Assembly: GCA_004297935.1 (NCBI GenBank)
Contig: SCRE01000020.1
Location: 62,001-126,000, forward strand
Source of the DNA: Microbacteriaceae bacterium
GTDB taxonomy: Bacteria > Actinomycetota > Actinomycetes > Actinomycetales > Microbacteriaceae
Direction: 5' to 3'
DNA length: 64,000 bases
The notes beneath the pieces were generated by a model. The model worked only from the letters and a program-made list of their open reading frames with translations. It had not been told where the DNA came from and did no database searches. The first letter of the stretch is position 1; each line of letters begins with the position of its first letter. Shown piece after piece: positions 34,038 to 42,377 of this stretch. Both the position numbers and the translations under genes were made by a program.

Positions 34038-34260
34038 CCATAACAATACGATCAGGACGGATGCCTGTCAAGACCGAATTCCTCGCGTCCGGCGACGACG
34101 CGCGCGGACGACGTCCGCCGGCTGCACGCTGGACCGGGGACTGCATGCTGGACCAGAGGCTGTGCGCTGAACCGGGCGCATCCGCGATTTCGGTCCGCCC
34201 GTCGTGCGATCTCCGGTTCAGCGCACGGGTCGTTCGCACGCCAGGCGAGCGGATGCAGCG

Positions 34261-34632
34261 TCAGGAGGCGGACGAACGGCGCGGTTTGGGTTTCTTCTCG
34301 GGCAACTCAGACACCTCTGCGAGCGCGCGTTCAACCCACTGCGCGAGCAGCTCAGGCCGCTCCGACCACGTCGTCGGAAGCGCGAGATAGCCGCCCATCG
34401 GGCGCTCGGCGGGCCCGAACGGTCCGACGCCGTCGATCTCCGCCAACTCGGCGCGAACCTGGTCGTTCAGCACCCGCACGCCGATTGCATCGCCAAACAA
34501 TCCAGCGAACATGTTGCCGTTGACGAACGCGCCCAGGTTGCCGAACATCGGCTTGACGATGACGCCAGGGGCATCCGGAATCACCGATCGGAACAGGGTC
34601 TTCACATCCTCGCTGGGCCTTGGAATCTGCAT
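34261..34632 (-). CDS. TfoX/Sxy N-terminal-domain protein
   Basis: A 123-residue protein consisting of one TfoX N-terminal domain: VKPMFGNLGAFVNGNMFAGL and RPMGGYLALP with WVERALAEV after it. The tail is Lys/Pro/Arg/Ser-rich (PEKKPKPRRSS). Sxy/TfoX proteins regulate competence genes in gamma-proteobacteria; in actinobacteria single-domain relatives have no established function. The ATG at 34630-34632 follows AAAAGGGGG. It stands alone, leftward, with 257 bases before arsR. A long A+T-rich gap lies on its upstream side. Confidence 0.85.
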   Translation of the reverse strand: MQIPRPSEDVKTLFRSVIPDAPGVIVKPMFGNLGAFVNGNMFAGLFGDAIGVRVLNDQVRAELAEIDGVGPFGPAERPMGGYLALPTTWSERPELLAQWVERALAEVSELPEKKPKPRRSSAS

Positions 34633-34809
34633 GATCGCGCCCCCTTTTGAATGCCAGCGTAGCGTAGCGCCTCGATGCCGCTCACACGACGATGGGCGGC
34701 CACCAGTGCTCGTCGACCGGCTTCGCCACCGCCGGCAGGAGACCGGATATCCGGCACCGTCGTCGCCGCTGCCGCTGGGGCAATGGCCACATAAGAAACT
34801 CGCAGAAAA

Positions 34810-34962
34810 ATAACGAACGTATAACTAGCATTGCGTTACCTTTTCGTTATATAGTTCAAGAGCGTTAGTTGTTTGCTGTGGCAACAAACGCGGAATGTGA
34901 TTGCAGGACACTCTTGGTGCAAGGGAACGAAGGCCGGCCGCTAGCCTCTGCGGCCGGCCTTC
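34810..34962. other. AT-rich intergenic stretch ending in a strong hairpin
   Basis: The 438 bases between the tfoX-like and mgtC-like genes contain no convincing gene. Bases 34800-34865 are unusually A+T-rich for this genome and carry an inverted repeat ATAACGA (34810-34816) / TCGTTAT (34844-34850). About 80 bases on, GAAGGCCGGCCG (34929-34940) and CGGCCGGCCTTC (34951-34962) form a perfect 12-bp stem followed by AATTT. This could be a promoter, a short untranslated RNA and its terminator, or merely a terminator; nothing in the sequence decides. Confidence 0.4.
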
Positions 34963-35070
34963 AATTTCGTCCCGGCGATTAGCGCCCGACGAGCCGGGTC
35001 GCGATTCCTCGCGTACGAGGCGGATGCGCGCTAACGTCAGGAGCACTCAGTAACCCTGTAAGGAGGCTCC

Positions 35071-35781
35071 GTGATCCTCGGCATCGATTTGTTCCCGGCA
35101 ACGACACTGACCCAGTTGGCACTCTTGGTGCTGTCGTTCGTCCTATCCGCAATCGTCGGTATCGAACGGCAACGACGGCTCAAGAGTGCGGGATTGCGCA
35201 CCCACACTCTCGTCGGGATCGGCGCGACCGTGTTCACCCTGGTGTCCGCATACGGGTTCTCCTCGGTGCTGGGAGCGGATGTCGTTCTCGACCCGTCTCG
35301 TATCGCCGCTCAGATCGTCACCGGCATCGGCTTTCTCGGCGCCGGCGTGATCTTCGTGCGCCAGAACGCCGTCAACGGCTTGACGACTGCCGCATCCATC
35401 TGGCTGACCGCCGCCCTTGGCATGGCTTGCGGAGCCGGGATGCCTGTGATCGCGATCGCCGCCACCGCGCTCTATCTCATCACGGTCGGCGGTCTCACCG
35501 CGTTGGGCCAGCGGATTCGACTGGCCAGCCAGGACGAGATCTGCATCCTGCAATACAAGGACGGTCGCGGAGTGCTGCGAGCAGTGCTCGCCCGTGCGAC
35601 GGAGCTCGGCTTCGACGCCTCGCTGACGAGGACCCGCACATTCGAAAGCCCCGGCAAGGCAGCCCGAGTCGAGGCGCGGCTGAAGTTCCAGGGCAGGGCT
35701 CCGCTGCACACGCTGATCCAAGAGCTCTCCGAAATCAAAGGCGTGACCGCCGTCACGTTCGGAAAGACGGACAACGACTGA
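35071..35781 (+). CDS. MgtC/SapB-family membrane protein
   Basis: A 236-residue protein. Residues 1-150 contain about four to five membrane helices with the family blocks FVLSAIVGIERQRRLKSAGL, RTHTLVGIGATVFTLVSAY, and GIGFLGAGVIF, then TTAASIWLTAALGMACGAG. Residues about 155-230 form an ACT-like cytoplasmic domain. MgtC proteins are linked to growth at low magnesium and to control of ATP synthase in pathogens; many, like this one, are of unknown physiological role. The GTG at 35071 has a strong AAGGAGG. No magnesium riboswitch was recognised in the 100 bases upstream. Confidence 0.9.
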   Translation: MILGIDLFPATTLTQLALLVLSFVLSAIVGIERQRRLKSAGLRTHTLVGIGATVFTLVSAYGFSSVLGADVVLDPSRIAAQIVTGIGFLGAGVIFVRQNAVNGLTTAASIWLTAALGMACGAGMPVIAIAATALYLITVGGLTALGQRIRLASQDEICILQYKDGRGVLRAVLARATELGFDASLTRTRTFESPGKAARVEARLKFQGRAPLHTLIQELSEIKGVTAVTFGKTDND

Positions 35782-35859
35782 CACACTGCACGCGCGCTTC
35801 GATTCGCGGGCATAGGGTGCGCCTCCCTATTGTTGAGGAACAGCAAGGAAGGAAGCAGC

Positions 35860-36297
35860 GTGAGCGAACGGGCATCCGCCGTTGCAGCGTGGGAGTCGCT
35901 GTTTCGCGCGCAGGTCGCAGTCATGCGCAGCCTCTCGACCGAGTTTCCGACGCGCGATATCTCGTTCAACGAATACGATGTGCTGTTCAACCTTTCGCGT
36001 CAACCCGACCGCAGGCTGCGTCTGCGCGACCTCAACAGGCACGTGCTGCTGACTCAGCCGAGCGTCAGCCGTCTGATCGACCGCCTGGCCACCCGCGGGC
36101 TCGTCGCGAAGTGCCCGGAGCCGAACGACGGACGCGGCACAATCATCCGCATGACGGATGCCGGATTCGACCTGTTCAGACGGGTGGCGGTCGAGCACAT
36201 GGCGTCGATCAGCGAACGCGTCGGCGGCCCGCTCTCGACGGAGGAGTTGAAGCAGCTCGCCGAGCTGTGCGACAAGCTGCGCGGGGAGGACAGCTGA
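35860..36297 (+). CDS. MarR-family regulator
   Basis: A 145-residue winged-helix regulator: ISFNEYDVLFNLSRQPDRRL, RLRDLNRHVLLTQPSVSRLI, and DGRGTIIRMTDAGFDLFRRV are the recognition helix and wing of MarR proteins. The GTG at 35860 is placed for AAGGAAGGA six bases upstream; a longer frame from 35830 has no such site. It follows the mgtC-like gene by 78 bases in the same direction and precedes an aldo/keto reductase by 125 bases. The gap before the reductase carries CGGCCTCAGTGCA-type direct repeats. It may control either neighbour; the effector is unknown. Confidence 0.88.
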   Translation: MSERASAVAAWESLFRAQVAVMRSLSTEFPTRDISFNEYDVLFNLSRQPDRRLRLRDLNRHVLLTQPSVSRLIDRLATRGLVAKCPEPNDGRGTIIRMTDAGFDLFRRVAVEHMASISERVGGPLSTEELKQLAELCDKLRGEDS

Positions 36298-36422
36298 TCG
36301 CGACCTGCCAGAGCCGGCCTCAGTGCACACGGCCTCAGTGCATACAATTGAGAAGTTCAGTTGCACAATTCGATCGCAGAAAACAGTTGGACTTCTAAGC
36401 CACAAACGTCCAGTGTCGAAGC

Positions 36423-37397
36423 ATGGAATACATGCACCTGGGCCGCTCCGGTCTGACCGTCTCCCGCCTGTGCCTCGGCACCATGAACTTCGGGCCGCTC
36501 ACGAGTGAGCCCGACGCGCACGCGATCATGGATGCGGCACACGACCGCGGACTCAACTTCTTCGACACCGCGAACGGCTATGGGGGTGACGGCCACCACG
36601 GCCGCACCGAGGAGATCATCGGCACCTGGTTCGCCCAGGGCGGCGGACGCCGCGAGCGCACCGTGCTCGCCACGAAACTGTACAGCGACATGGGCAGCAG
36701 GTGGCCGAACAGCAAGAAGCTCTCGGCATACAACATCCGTCAATCGCTGGACGCGAGTCTGAAGCGGCTGCAGACCGACCACGTCGACCTGCTGCAGTTC
36801 CATCATGTGGACCGGGACACCCCGTGGGAGGAGATCTGGCAGGCCATGGAGGTCGCCGTCGCCGCAGGCAAGGTGCTTTACGTCGGCAGCAGCAATTTCG
36901 CGGGCTGGCACATCGCGCAGGCGCAGGCCGCGGCATCCGCCCGTCATTTCATGGGCCTGATCAGCGAGCAGTCGATCTACAATCTGCTCACCCGGGACGT
37001 CGAACGCGAGGTGCTGCCGGCAGCTCAGCAGTACGGTCTCGGCGTCATCCCGTGGTCGCCGCTGCACGGCGGGCTGCTCGGCGGCATCATCAAGAAGCAG
37101 GCGGACTCGGCGCGGCGCGGCGAGGGCCGCTCCGCCGAAGGCCTGGAGAAGCACCGTGGCCAACTCGAGAGGTATGAGGCGTTCGCGGACGAGCTCGGTG
37201 TCGAACCCGCACAGCTGGGACTCGCCTGGCTGCTGCATCAGCCCGCCGTCACCGCACCGATCACCGGCCCGCGCACGATGGCGCAGTTCGACAGCGCCCT
37301 CGGCGCCCTCGATGTGACGCTCGACGCGGATGCGCTGGCTCGCCTCGATGAGATCTTCCCCGGCTACAAGACGGCTCCGGAGGACTACGCCTGGTAA
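36423..37397 (+). CDS. Aldo/keto reductase
   Basis: A 324-residue NADPH-dependent oxidoreductase of the aldo/keto reductase (TIM-barrel) family. The catalytic tetrad is visible: Asp and Tyr in FFDTANGYGG, Lys in VLATKLY, His in LLQFHHVD. VIPWSPLHGGLLGG and ITGPRTMAQFDSAL form the cofactor-binding end. It belongs to the YhdN/general-stress-protein-69-like group that reduces aldehydes and ketones. The ATG at 36423 has no strong ribosome site. It ends convergent to the gamma-glutamylation operon, separated by a 251-base gap that holds that operon's terminator. Substrate unknown. Confidence 0.9.
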   Translation: MEYMHLGRSGLTVSRLCLGTMNFGPLTSEPDAHAIMDAAHDRGLNFFDTANGYGGDGHHGRTEEIIGTWFAQGGGRRERTVLATKLYSDMGSRWPNSKKLSAYNIRQSLDASLKRLQTDHVDLLQFHHVDRDTPWEEIWQAMEVAVAAGKVLYVGSSNFAGWHIAQAQAAASARHFMGLISEQSIYNLLTRDVEREVLPAAQQYGLGVIPWSPLHGGLLGGIIKKQADSARRGEGRSAEGLEKHRGQLERYEAFADELGVEPAQLGLAWLLHQPAVTAPITGPRTMAQFDSALGALDVTLDADALARLDEIFPGYKTAPEDYAW

Positions 37398-37586
37398 GCG
37401 AGCCTCCACCCTCCCCCTCAGGTGCGGACTCTTGTCGCTCTCGTCCGTTCCATACTCAGAAATGGTGGCGCTGAATGCGCTCTGGTTCAGCCGGCAGGTT
37501 GATCAATCTGTGATCGAGGAGGTCGCACGCGACCACTGGCCGTCGATCAACCCCGAGCACTTCACGCGAACCGGACTTTGCACGCA

Positions 37587-37620
37587 AAACCGGGCTGGCA
37601 GCCGGTTGCCAGCCCGGTTT
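37587..37620 (-). terminator. Rho-independent terminator of the leftward amine/amino-alcohol operon
   Basis: A perfect 14-bp stem (AAACCGGGCTGGCA / TGCCAGCCCGGTTT) with a six-base loop. Read leftward it ends CCCGGTTTT, a short U tract, 29 bases after the last stop codon of the operon. It may also stop rightward transcripts from the reductase gene. Confidence 0.8.
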
Positions 37621-37648
37621 GTCGTCAAGAATCCGGTGCAGCGACGGA

Positions 37649-37765
37649 TCAGCGCACGAGCGCGATCACGGCGCCGACGATCAACGCAATGCCGACGACC
37701 ACCGCAGCCCAGACGAGAAAACCGCCAATGCCGGTCTTCGCCGGAAACGTTCGATGATCGCTCAT
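37649..37765 (-). CDS. 38-residue single-pass membrane protein
   Basis: A very small gene whose ATG overlaps the stop of the amidohydrolase gene by four bases (ATGA), which is the main support for its being real. The protein has a polar head (MSDHRTFPAKTGIGG) and one strongly hydrophobic helix (FLVWAAVVVGIALIVGAVIA) ending in LVR. It is the last gene of the operon, 29 bases before the terminator. Such small proteins often sit beside a transporter or membrane enzyme; here the APC permease of the same operon is a possible partner. No homologue is recognised from memory. Confidence 0.65.
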   Translation of the reverse strand: MSDHRTFPAKTGIGGFLVWAAVVVGIALIVGAVIALVR

Positions 37766-38598
37766 ACTGCGAGGATACCGTTCCGCGCCGCCTGCACCAG
37801 CCCGGCGAACAGGCGCTTGTCCGGCGCAGTCTCCGGATGCCACTGCACCGCCACCTCGAAGCGGTCGCCGTTCGCCTCCATCGCCTGCAGCACGCCGTCG
37901 CCGTCTCGTGCGGTCGCAACATAGCCCGGATGCGTGTCCACGGCCTGATGGTGGTGGCACGGCGCGATCAGGCTCTGATCGACCAGGTCGGAAATGCGAT
38001 GACCCTGCTCCACTGTCACACCGATGGCGGCGTACTCCGTCGCCGTGCCGGAGTGCCGTGCATGGCCGACCGTGTCGGGCAGGTGCTGCACGAGCGTTCC
38101 GCCCGAGTGCACGGCCATCACCTGCATGCCGCGGCAGATGCCGAGAACCGGCAGCGCAGCATCCGCCGCTGCGTCGAGCAGCCACAGCTCGGTCGCGTCG
38201 CGCTCGTCATACCAGGTAGTGACGTGCTCGTTCGGCGACTGGCCGTAACGAGCCGGGTTCACGTCGGCGCCACCGGCGATGATCAGGCCGTCGAGTGCGC
38301 CGACGATCGCGCGTGCGGCCTCGGCGGATGCCTGCACCGGCACCAGCACGGGCACCCCGCCGACCGCACTCACCGACTCGGCGTACGCGGCCGGCAGCAG
38401 GTCGGCTTCAACCTGCCGCCAACTGCCCCAGTCGGCGCTCTGATGGTACATGCTGATCCCGATCAGCGGATGCGCCGCGGTCGCGCGGTGCGCCGCGGTC
38501 ACGTCGTGCGTGGCAGTCGCGCCGCGCGTGGCAGTCGCATCCGGAGCACCCGTACTCGCGCCGACTCCGGTTCCGGCACCGGTTCCGCCGTCAGTCAA
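37762..38598 (-). CDS. Class I glutamine amidotransferase-type gamma-glutamyl hydrolase (PuuD-like)
   Basis: A 278-residue hydrolase of the peptidase C26 family. LGICRGMQVMAVHSGGTL carries the nucleophile Cys; APCHHHQAVD and the later VQWHPE supply the His/Glu of the triad. GLIIAGGADVNPARYG is the family-typical substrate region. Members split gamma-glutamyl-GABA or similar gamma-glutamyl amides to glutamate and the amine product. The start taken is a TTG at 38596-38598 overlapping the SDR stop. The first 40 residues are a low-complexity Gly/Ala/Thr run made of repeated DNA, so translation could instead begin at a GTG inside it. It would perform the last step of the operon's gamma-glutamylation pathway. 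Confidence 0.85.
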   Translation of the reverse strand: MTDGGTGAGTGVGASTGAPDATATRGATATHDVTAAHRATAAHPLIGISMYHQSADWGSWRQVEADLLPAAYAESVSAVGGVPVLVPVQASAEAARAIVGALDGLIIAGGADVNPARYGQSPNEHVTTWYDERDATELWLLDAAADAALPVLGICRGMQVMAVHSGGTLVQHLPDTVGHARHSGTATEYAAIGVTVEQGHRISDLVDQSLIAPCHHHQAVDTHPGYVATARDGDGVLQAMEANGDRFEVAVQWHPETAPDKRLFAGLVQAARNGILAV

Positions 38599-39373
38599 AG
38601 TCGGACTCCAACGACGTCACGTATGCGTTGGAGAGCCCACCGTCGACCAGGAAATCGGTCGCGGTGATGAAGCTCGACTCGTCGCTGCCGAGGAAGGCCA
38701 CCGCGTTGGCGATCTCCTCCGGCTCGGCGAAGCGGCCCATCGGAACGTGGATCAGCCGTCGGGCCGCCCGCTCCGGGTCCTTCGCGAACAGCTCCTGAAG
38801 CAGCGGCGTGTTCACCGGGCCGGGGCACAGCGAGTTGACCCGGATGCCCTTGCGCGCGAACTGTACGCCGAGCTCACGGGTCATCGCCAGCACTCCGCCC
38901 TTGGATGCCGTGTAGGAGATCTGCGAGGTCGCCGCCCCCATGATCGCCACGAATGAGGCCGTGTTGATGATCGAGCCCTTGCCCTGCTCGAGCATGTAGG
39001 GCAGCACGGCCTTGCAGCAGAGGTACACGCTGGTCAGGTTGACCTGCTGCACGCGGTTCCACGCCTCGATGCCGGTCTTCAGAATCGAGTCGTCGTCGGC
39101 CGGAGAGATGCCCGCATTGTTGAACGCGACATCCACACTGCCGTAGGTGGCCTTGGCGTGCGCGAACAGCGCGTCGACCTCGTCCTTTTCGGTGACGTCG
39201 ACCTTGACGAACGAGCCGCCCAGCTCGTGGGCGATGCGCGGGCCGTTGGCCGTGTCCACGTCGCCGATGACGACCTTGGCGCCCTCCGCCACGAACTTCT
39301 TCGCCGTCGCCAGCCCGATTCCGGAGCAGCCGCCGGTGATCACGCCGACCTTGCCCTCGAGTTTTCCGCTCAT
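38591..39373 (-). CDS. Short-chain dehydrogenase/reductase
   Basis: A 260-residue SDR. The NAD(P) loop is VITGGCSGIGLATAKKF, NNAGISPAD follows the fourth strand, and the catalytic Ser, Tyr and Lys lie in TASFVAIMG and SYTASKGG. An acidic GDVD after strand two suits NAD+. The ATG at 39371-39373 begins the conserved core. In this operon it stands where PuuB, the flavin amine oxidase, would be in a putrescine pathway; an alcohol dehydrogenase would instead fit oxidation of gamma-glutamyl-ethanolamide or a similar amino-alcohol conjugate to the aldehyde. That role is inferred from context. Confidence 0.88.
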   Translation of the reverse strand: MSGKLEGKVGVITGGCSGIGLATAKKFVAEGAKVVIGDVDTANGPRIAHELGGSFVKVDVTEKDEVDALFAHAKATYGSVDVAFNNAGISPADDDSILKTGIEAWNRVQQVNLTSVYLCCKAVLPYMLEQGKGSIINTASFVAIMGAATSQISYTASKGGVLAMTRELGVQFARKGIRVNSLCPGPVNTPLLQELFAKDPERAARRLIHVPMGRFAEPEEIANAVAFLGSDESSFITATDFLVDGGLSNAYVTSLESDFD

Positions 39374-39454
39374 TGTCTGCTGTTGCCTTTCATTCGAGTA
39401 TGGGCTCGGCACGGTTCGGGTGCCGATGGTGATGAGGGTTCAGGTTTCAGGGGT

Positions 39455-40954
39455 TCACGTTTCGGTCGAGATGAAGACGTTCTTCACCTCGGAGAAGGAA
39501 TCCGGAGCATCCGGGCCGAGCTCCCGACCGAGCCCTGACTGCTTGAAACCGCCGAACGGAGTCCAGTAGCGCACCGACGAGTGCGAGTTGATCGAGAGGT
39601 TTCCCGTCTCGATGCCGCGGGCCACGCGAAGCGCCCGGCCCAGATCGCGGGTGAAGATCGAACCAGACAAGCCGTATTCGGTGTCGTTCGCCTTGGCGAT
39701 CGCATCCGCCTCGTCGGTGAACGGCATGACGGCCACGACCGGGCCGAACATCTCCTCGCGCCAGACCGGGTCGGCGACATCCGCGGGCAGCACGACAGTC
39801 GGCGGCAGCCAGAAACCGTCGCTCGACGCGCCTGCCCCCGCGGCACCGGCGCCCGCAACGCCCGCAGAACCAGGGCCCGCAGAACCCGCAGCGCCCGCCC
39901 CGTAGTCGACGGTGCCCGCATACGCGACGTCGGCCGCATCGATGTAGACGGCGACGGCATCTCGCTGCTTCGCCGAGATGAGCGGCCCCATCTGCGCATC
40001 CGGCGACGACGGGTTGGTGGCGCGGAATGCCTTCACCGCGGGCTCGAGCAGTTCGAGGAAGCGCTCATACGCGTTCTGCTGCACCAGGATGCGGCTGCGC
40101 GCGCAGCAATCCTGGCCTGCGTTGTCGAATGCGCCGCCCGGTGCGCTCGCGGCTGCGGCTTCGAGGTCCGCGTCGTCGAACACGATGTTCGCGCTCTTGC
40201 CGCCGAGCTCGAGCGTCAGTCGTTTGACCTGGTCGGCGCAGCCGCGCATGATGCCCTTGCCGACCTCGGTCGACCCGGTGAAGCAGACCTTGCGCACGAG
40301 CGGATGCGTGACGAACCGCTGCCCGACGACAGAGCCCTTGCCGGGCAGCACCGTGAACACGCCCTCGGGTATGCCCGCCTCAAGCGCCAGCTCGGCGATG
40401 CGCATCGCGGTCAACGGCGTCAACTCAGCAGGCTTCAGCACCACCGTGTTCCCCGCGGCGAGCGCCGGCGCGAACCCCCAGCCGGCGATCGGCATCGGGA
40501 AGTTCCAGGGCACGATGATGCCGACGACCCCGAGCGGCTCGTGGAAGGTGATGTCGACGCCGCCGGCGACGGGGATCTGCTTGCCGACATGCCGCTCCGG
40601 CGATGCCGAGTAGTAGTTCAGCACGTCGCGAACGTTGCCGGCCTCCCACAGCGCGTTGCCGATCGTGTGGCCGGAGCCGACAACCTCCAACTGCGCCAAC
40701 TCGCCCTGGTGTGCTTCGACGGCGGATGCGAACGCGCGCAGCAGGCGCGCCCGTTCCCCGGGAGCCATGCCACGCCACGGGCCGAACGCACGGTGGGCGC
40801 GCTCGATCGCGGCATCCGTCTCGGCGAGTGAAGCGAGGCCCAGCTCCACGACCGGCGCCCCGGTGGCCGGATTGATGACCGTCGTGCTTCCACCGCCGCT
40901 GACATCGGACTGTGGAAAGCCGAACTCAGGAAAGGCGGTGCTGATCTCGTTCAT
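39455..40954 (-). CDS. NAD-dependent aldehyde dehydrogenase with a Gly/Ala-rich insertion
   Basis: A 499-residue aldehyde dehydrogenase. It shows IIVPWNFPMPIAGW, FTGSTEVGKGIM (cofactor), LTLELGGKSANIVF (general-base Glu), and NAGQDCCARSRILV (nucleophile Cys). Its position resembles PuuC, which oxidises gamma-glutamylaminobutyraldehyde. At about residues 360-390 a tract reading GAGAAGSAGPGSAGVAGAGA interrupts the fold just before a conserved GFWLPPTVV strand. It is a surface loop enlarged by repetitive DNA at about 39830-39900. The tract keeps the frame and all catalytic residues are intact, so activity is likely. It lies 18 bases after the ligase gene and 81 bases before the SDR. Confidence 0.9.
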   Translation of the reverse strand: MNEISTAFPEFGFPQSDVSGGGSTTVINPATGAPVVELGLASLAETDAAIERAHRAFGPWRGMAPGERARLLRAFASAVEAHQGELAQLEVVGSGHTIGNALWEAGNVRDVLNYYSASPERHVGKQIPVAGGVDITFHEPLGVVGIIVPWNFPMPIAGWGFAPALAAGNTVVLKPAELTPLTAMRIAELALEAGIPEGVFTVLPGKGSVVGQRFVTHPLVRKVCFTGSTEVGKGIMRGCADQVKRLTLELGGKSANIVFDDADLEAAAASAPGGAFDNAGQDCCARSRILVQQNAYERFLELLEPAVKAFRATNPSSPDAQMGPLISAKQRDAVAVYIDAADVAYAGTVDYGAGAAGSAGPGSAGVAGAGAAGAGASSDGFWLPPTVVLPADVADPVWREEMFGPVVAVMPFTDEADAIAKANDTEYGLSGSIFTRDLGRALRVARGIETGNLSINSHSSVRYWTPFGGFKQSGLGRELGPDAPDSFSEVKNVFISTET

Positions 40955-40972
40955 GCGCTGTGTTCATTCCTG

Positions 40973-42376
40973 CTAAAGGCGTTCGAATCCACGCTTCAGT
41001 TCCCAGTCGGTGACGGCAGCGTCGAATGCCGCGCATTCGACATCCGCGTAGTGCAAGTAGTGTTCCACTACATCATCGCCGAAAACCTCGCGCGCGATGG
41101 TCGAGGCGGCGAGCGCCTCACGCGCCTGGCGGAGCGTGGTCGGCACGGTGGGAGCTCCCGACTCGTACGCGTTGCCCGGTGTCTCCGGCTCCAGTTCGAG
41201 CTCGTGCTCGATGCCGTACAAACCCCCGGCGAGCATCGCCGCCACCGCCAGGTAGGGGTTGACGTCCCCACCGGGCAGCCGGTTCTCCATACGGGCGCTT
41301 GCGCCGTGCCCGACCAGGCGTACCGCGCAGGTGCGGTTGTCCATGCCCCATGCAACAGCGGTCGGTGCGAACGAGCCGGGCACGAACCGCTTGTACGAGT
41401 TGATGTTCGGTGCGTAGAACAGCGTGAACTCGCTCATCGTCGCAAGCACTCCGGCGATGAAGTGGTCATACAGCTTGGTGCGGGCATGCTTCTTCTCATC
41501 CCAGAAGACGAGCCTGCCGGCCCCTGTGCCGTCGTCTTTGCCGCCATCGCCGCGCAGCGACATGTGGATGTGACACGAGTTGCCCTCGCGCTCGTTCGGC
41601 TTGGCCATGAAGGTGATGGACTTGCCCATGCTGTGCGCGATCTCCTTCGCTGCCAGCTTGTAGACGGCGTGATTGTCGGCCGTCACCAGAACATCGGCAT
41701 ACTTGAACGCGATCTCGTGCTGACCGAGGTTGCACTCTCCCTTCGCCGACTCCACGGTCATACCCGCCTCGTACATGGAATTGCGGATGGCCCGCAGCAG
41801 CGGTTCCACCCGCCCCGACCCCAGCAGCGAGTAATCGACGTTGTACAGATTGGCCGGGGTGAGCTCCGTGTAGCGCTTGGCCCAGGCATCCTCGTAGCTG
41901 TTCTCGTAGATGTCGAACTCAAGCTCCGTGCCGGCGACGGCCCGCCAGCCGTGCTCGGCCGCCCTCTCGACCTGACGGCGCAGCACCGCCCGCGGAGACA
42001 TCGGAAGCGGGGTGCCGTCGGTGAGGCTCAGATCGCACTGGATCAGCACGGACCCCGCACGGTACGGCAGCCGACGGATCGTGTCGAGATCGGCCTCAAA
42101 CAGCATGTCACCGTAGCCCTTCTCCCACGATGTGATCTCATAGCCGTCGACCGTGTTCATGTCGACATCGACGGCCAGCAGATAATTGCATCCCTCGGTG
42201 CCGTGCTGCAGCACGGAGTCGAGGAAGAATTGCGCGTGCAGGAGCTTGCCCTGCAATCGGCCCTGCATGTCGGTGAAGCCGAGAATGACGGTGTCGATCT
42301 CTCCGGCTTCGATGGCGGTCCTCAGCTGGTCGACCGTCAGCATCCGGTCGTTGCGGGGGTGTTGTGTCGTTCGCAC
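40973..42376 (-). CDS. Glutamine synthetase-like gamma-glutamyl-amine ligase
   Basis: A 467-residue member of the glutamine synthetase superfamily (type I/III-like, GlnA3/GlnA4/PuuA group). The metal-binding GTELEFDIYENSYEDA, ESAKGECNLGQHEIAFKYAD, and NSCHIHMSLRG, then SYKRFVPGSFAP and RMENRLPGGDVNPYLAVAAM mark the active site. The adenylylation-site region of true GlnA is not evident. Such enzymes join glutamate to putrescine, polyamines or ethanolamine using ATP. A GTG at 42374-42376, one base after the regulator stop, is used as the start; an ATG lies 11 codons later. It lies between a FadR-type regulator and the aldehyde dehydrogenase. The amine is probably an amino alcohol, judged from the SDR downstream. 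Confidence 0.9.
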   Translation of the reverse strand: MRTTQHPRNDRMLTVDQLRTAIEAGEIDTVILGFTDMQGRLQGKLLHAQFFLDSVLQHGTEGCNYLLAVDVDMNTVDGYEITSWEKGYGDMLFEADLDTIRRLPYRAGSVLIQCDLSLTDGTPLPMSPRAVLRRQVERAAEHGWRAVAGTELEFDIYENSYEDAWAKRYTELTPANLYNVDYSLLGSGRVEPLLRAIRNSMYEAGMTVESAKGECNLGQHEIAFKYADVLVTADNHAVYKLAAKEIAHSMGKSITFMAKPNEREGNSCHIHMSLRGDGGKDDGTGAGRLVFWDEKKHARTKLYDHFIAGVLATMSEFTLFYAPNINSYKRFVPGSFAPTAVAWGMDNRTCAVRLVGHGASARMENRLPGGDVNPYLAVAAMLAGGLYGIEHELELEPETPGNAYESGAPTVPTTLRQAREALAASTIAREVFGDDVVEHYLHYADVECAAFDAAVTDWELKRGFERL

Positions 42377-42377
42377 G

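Noticed and set aside
37440-37560. Gene remnant between the aldo/keto reductase and the operon terminator
   Set aside because: The open frame has no recognisable motif or ribosome site; nothing supports coding.
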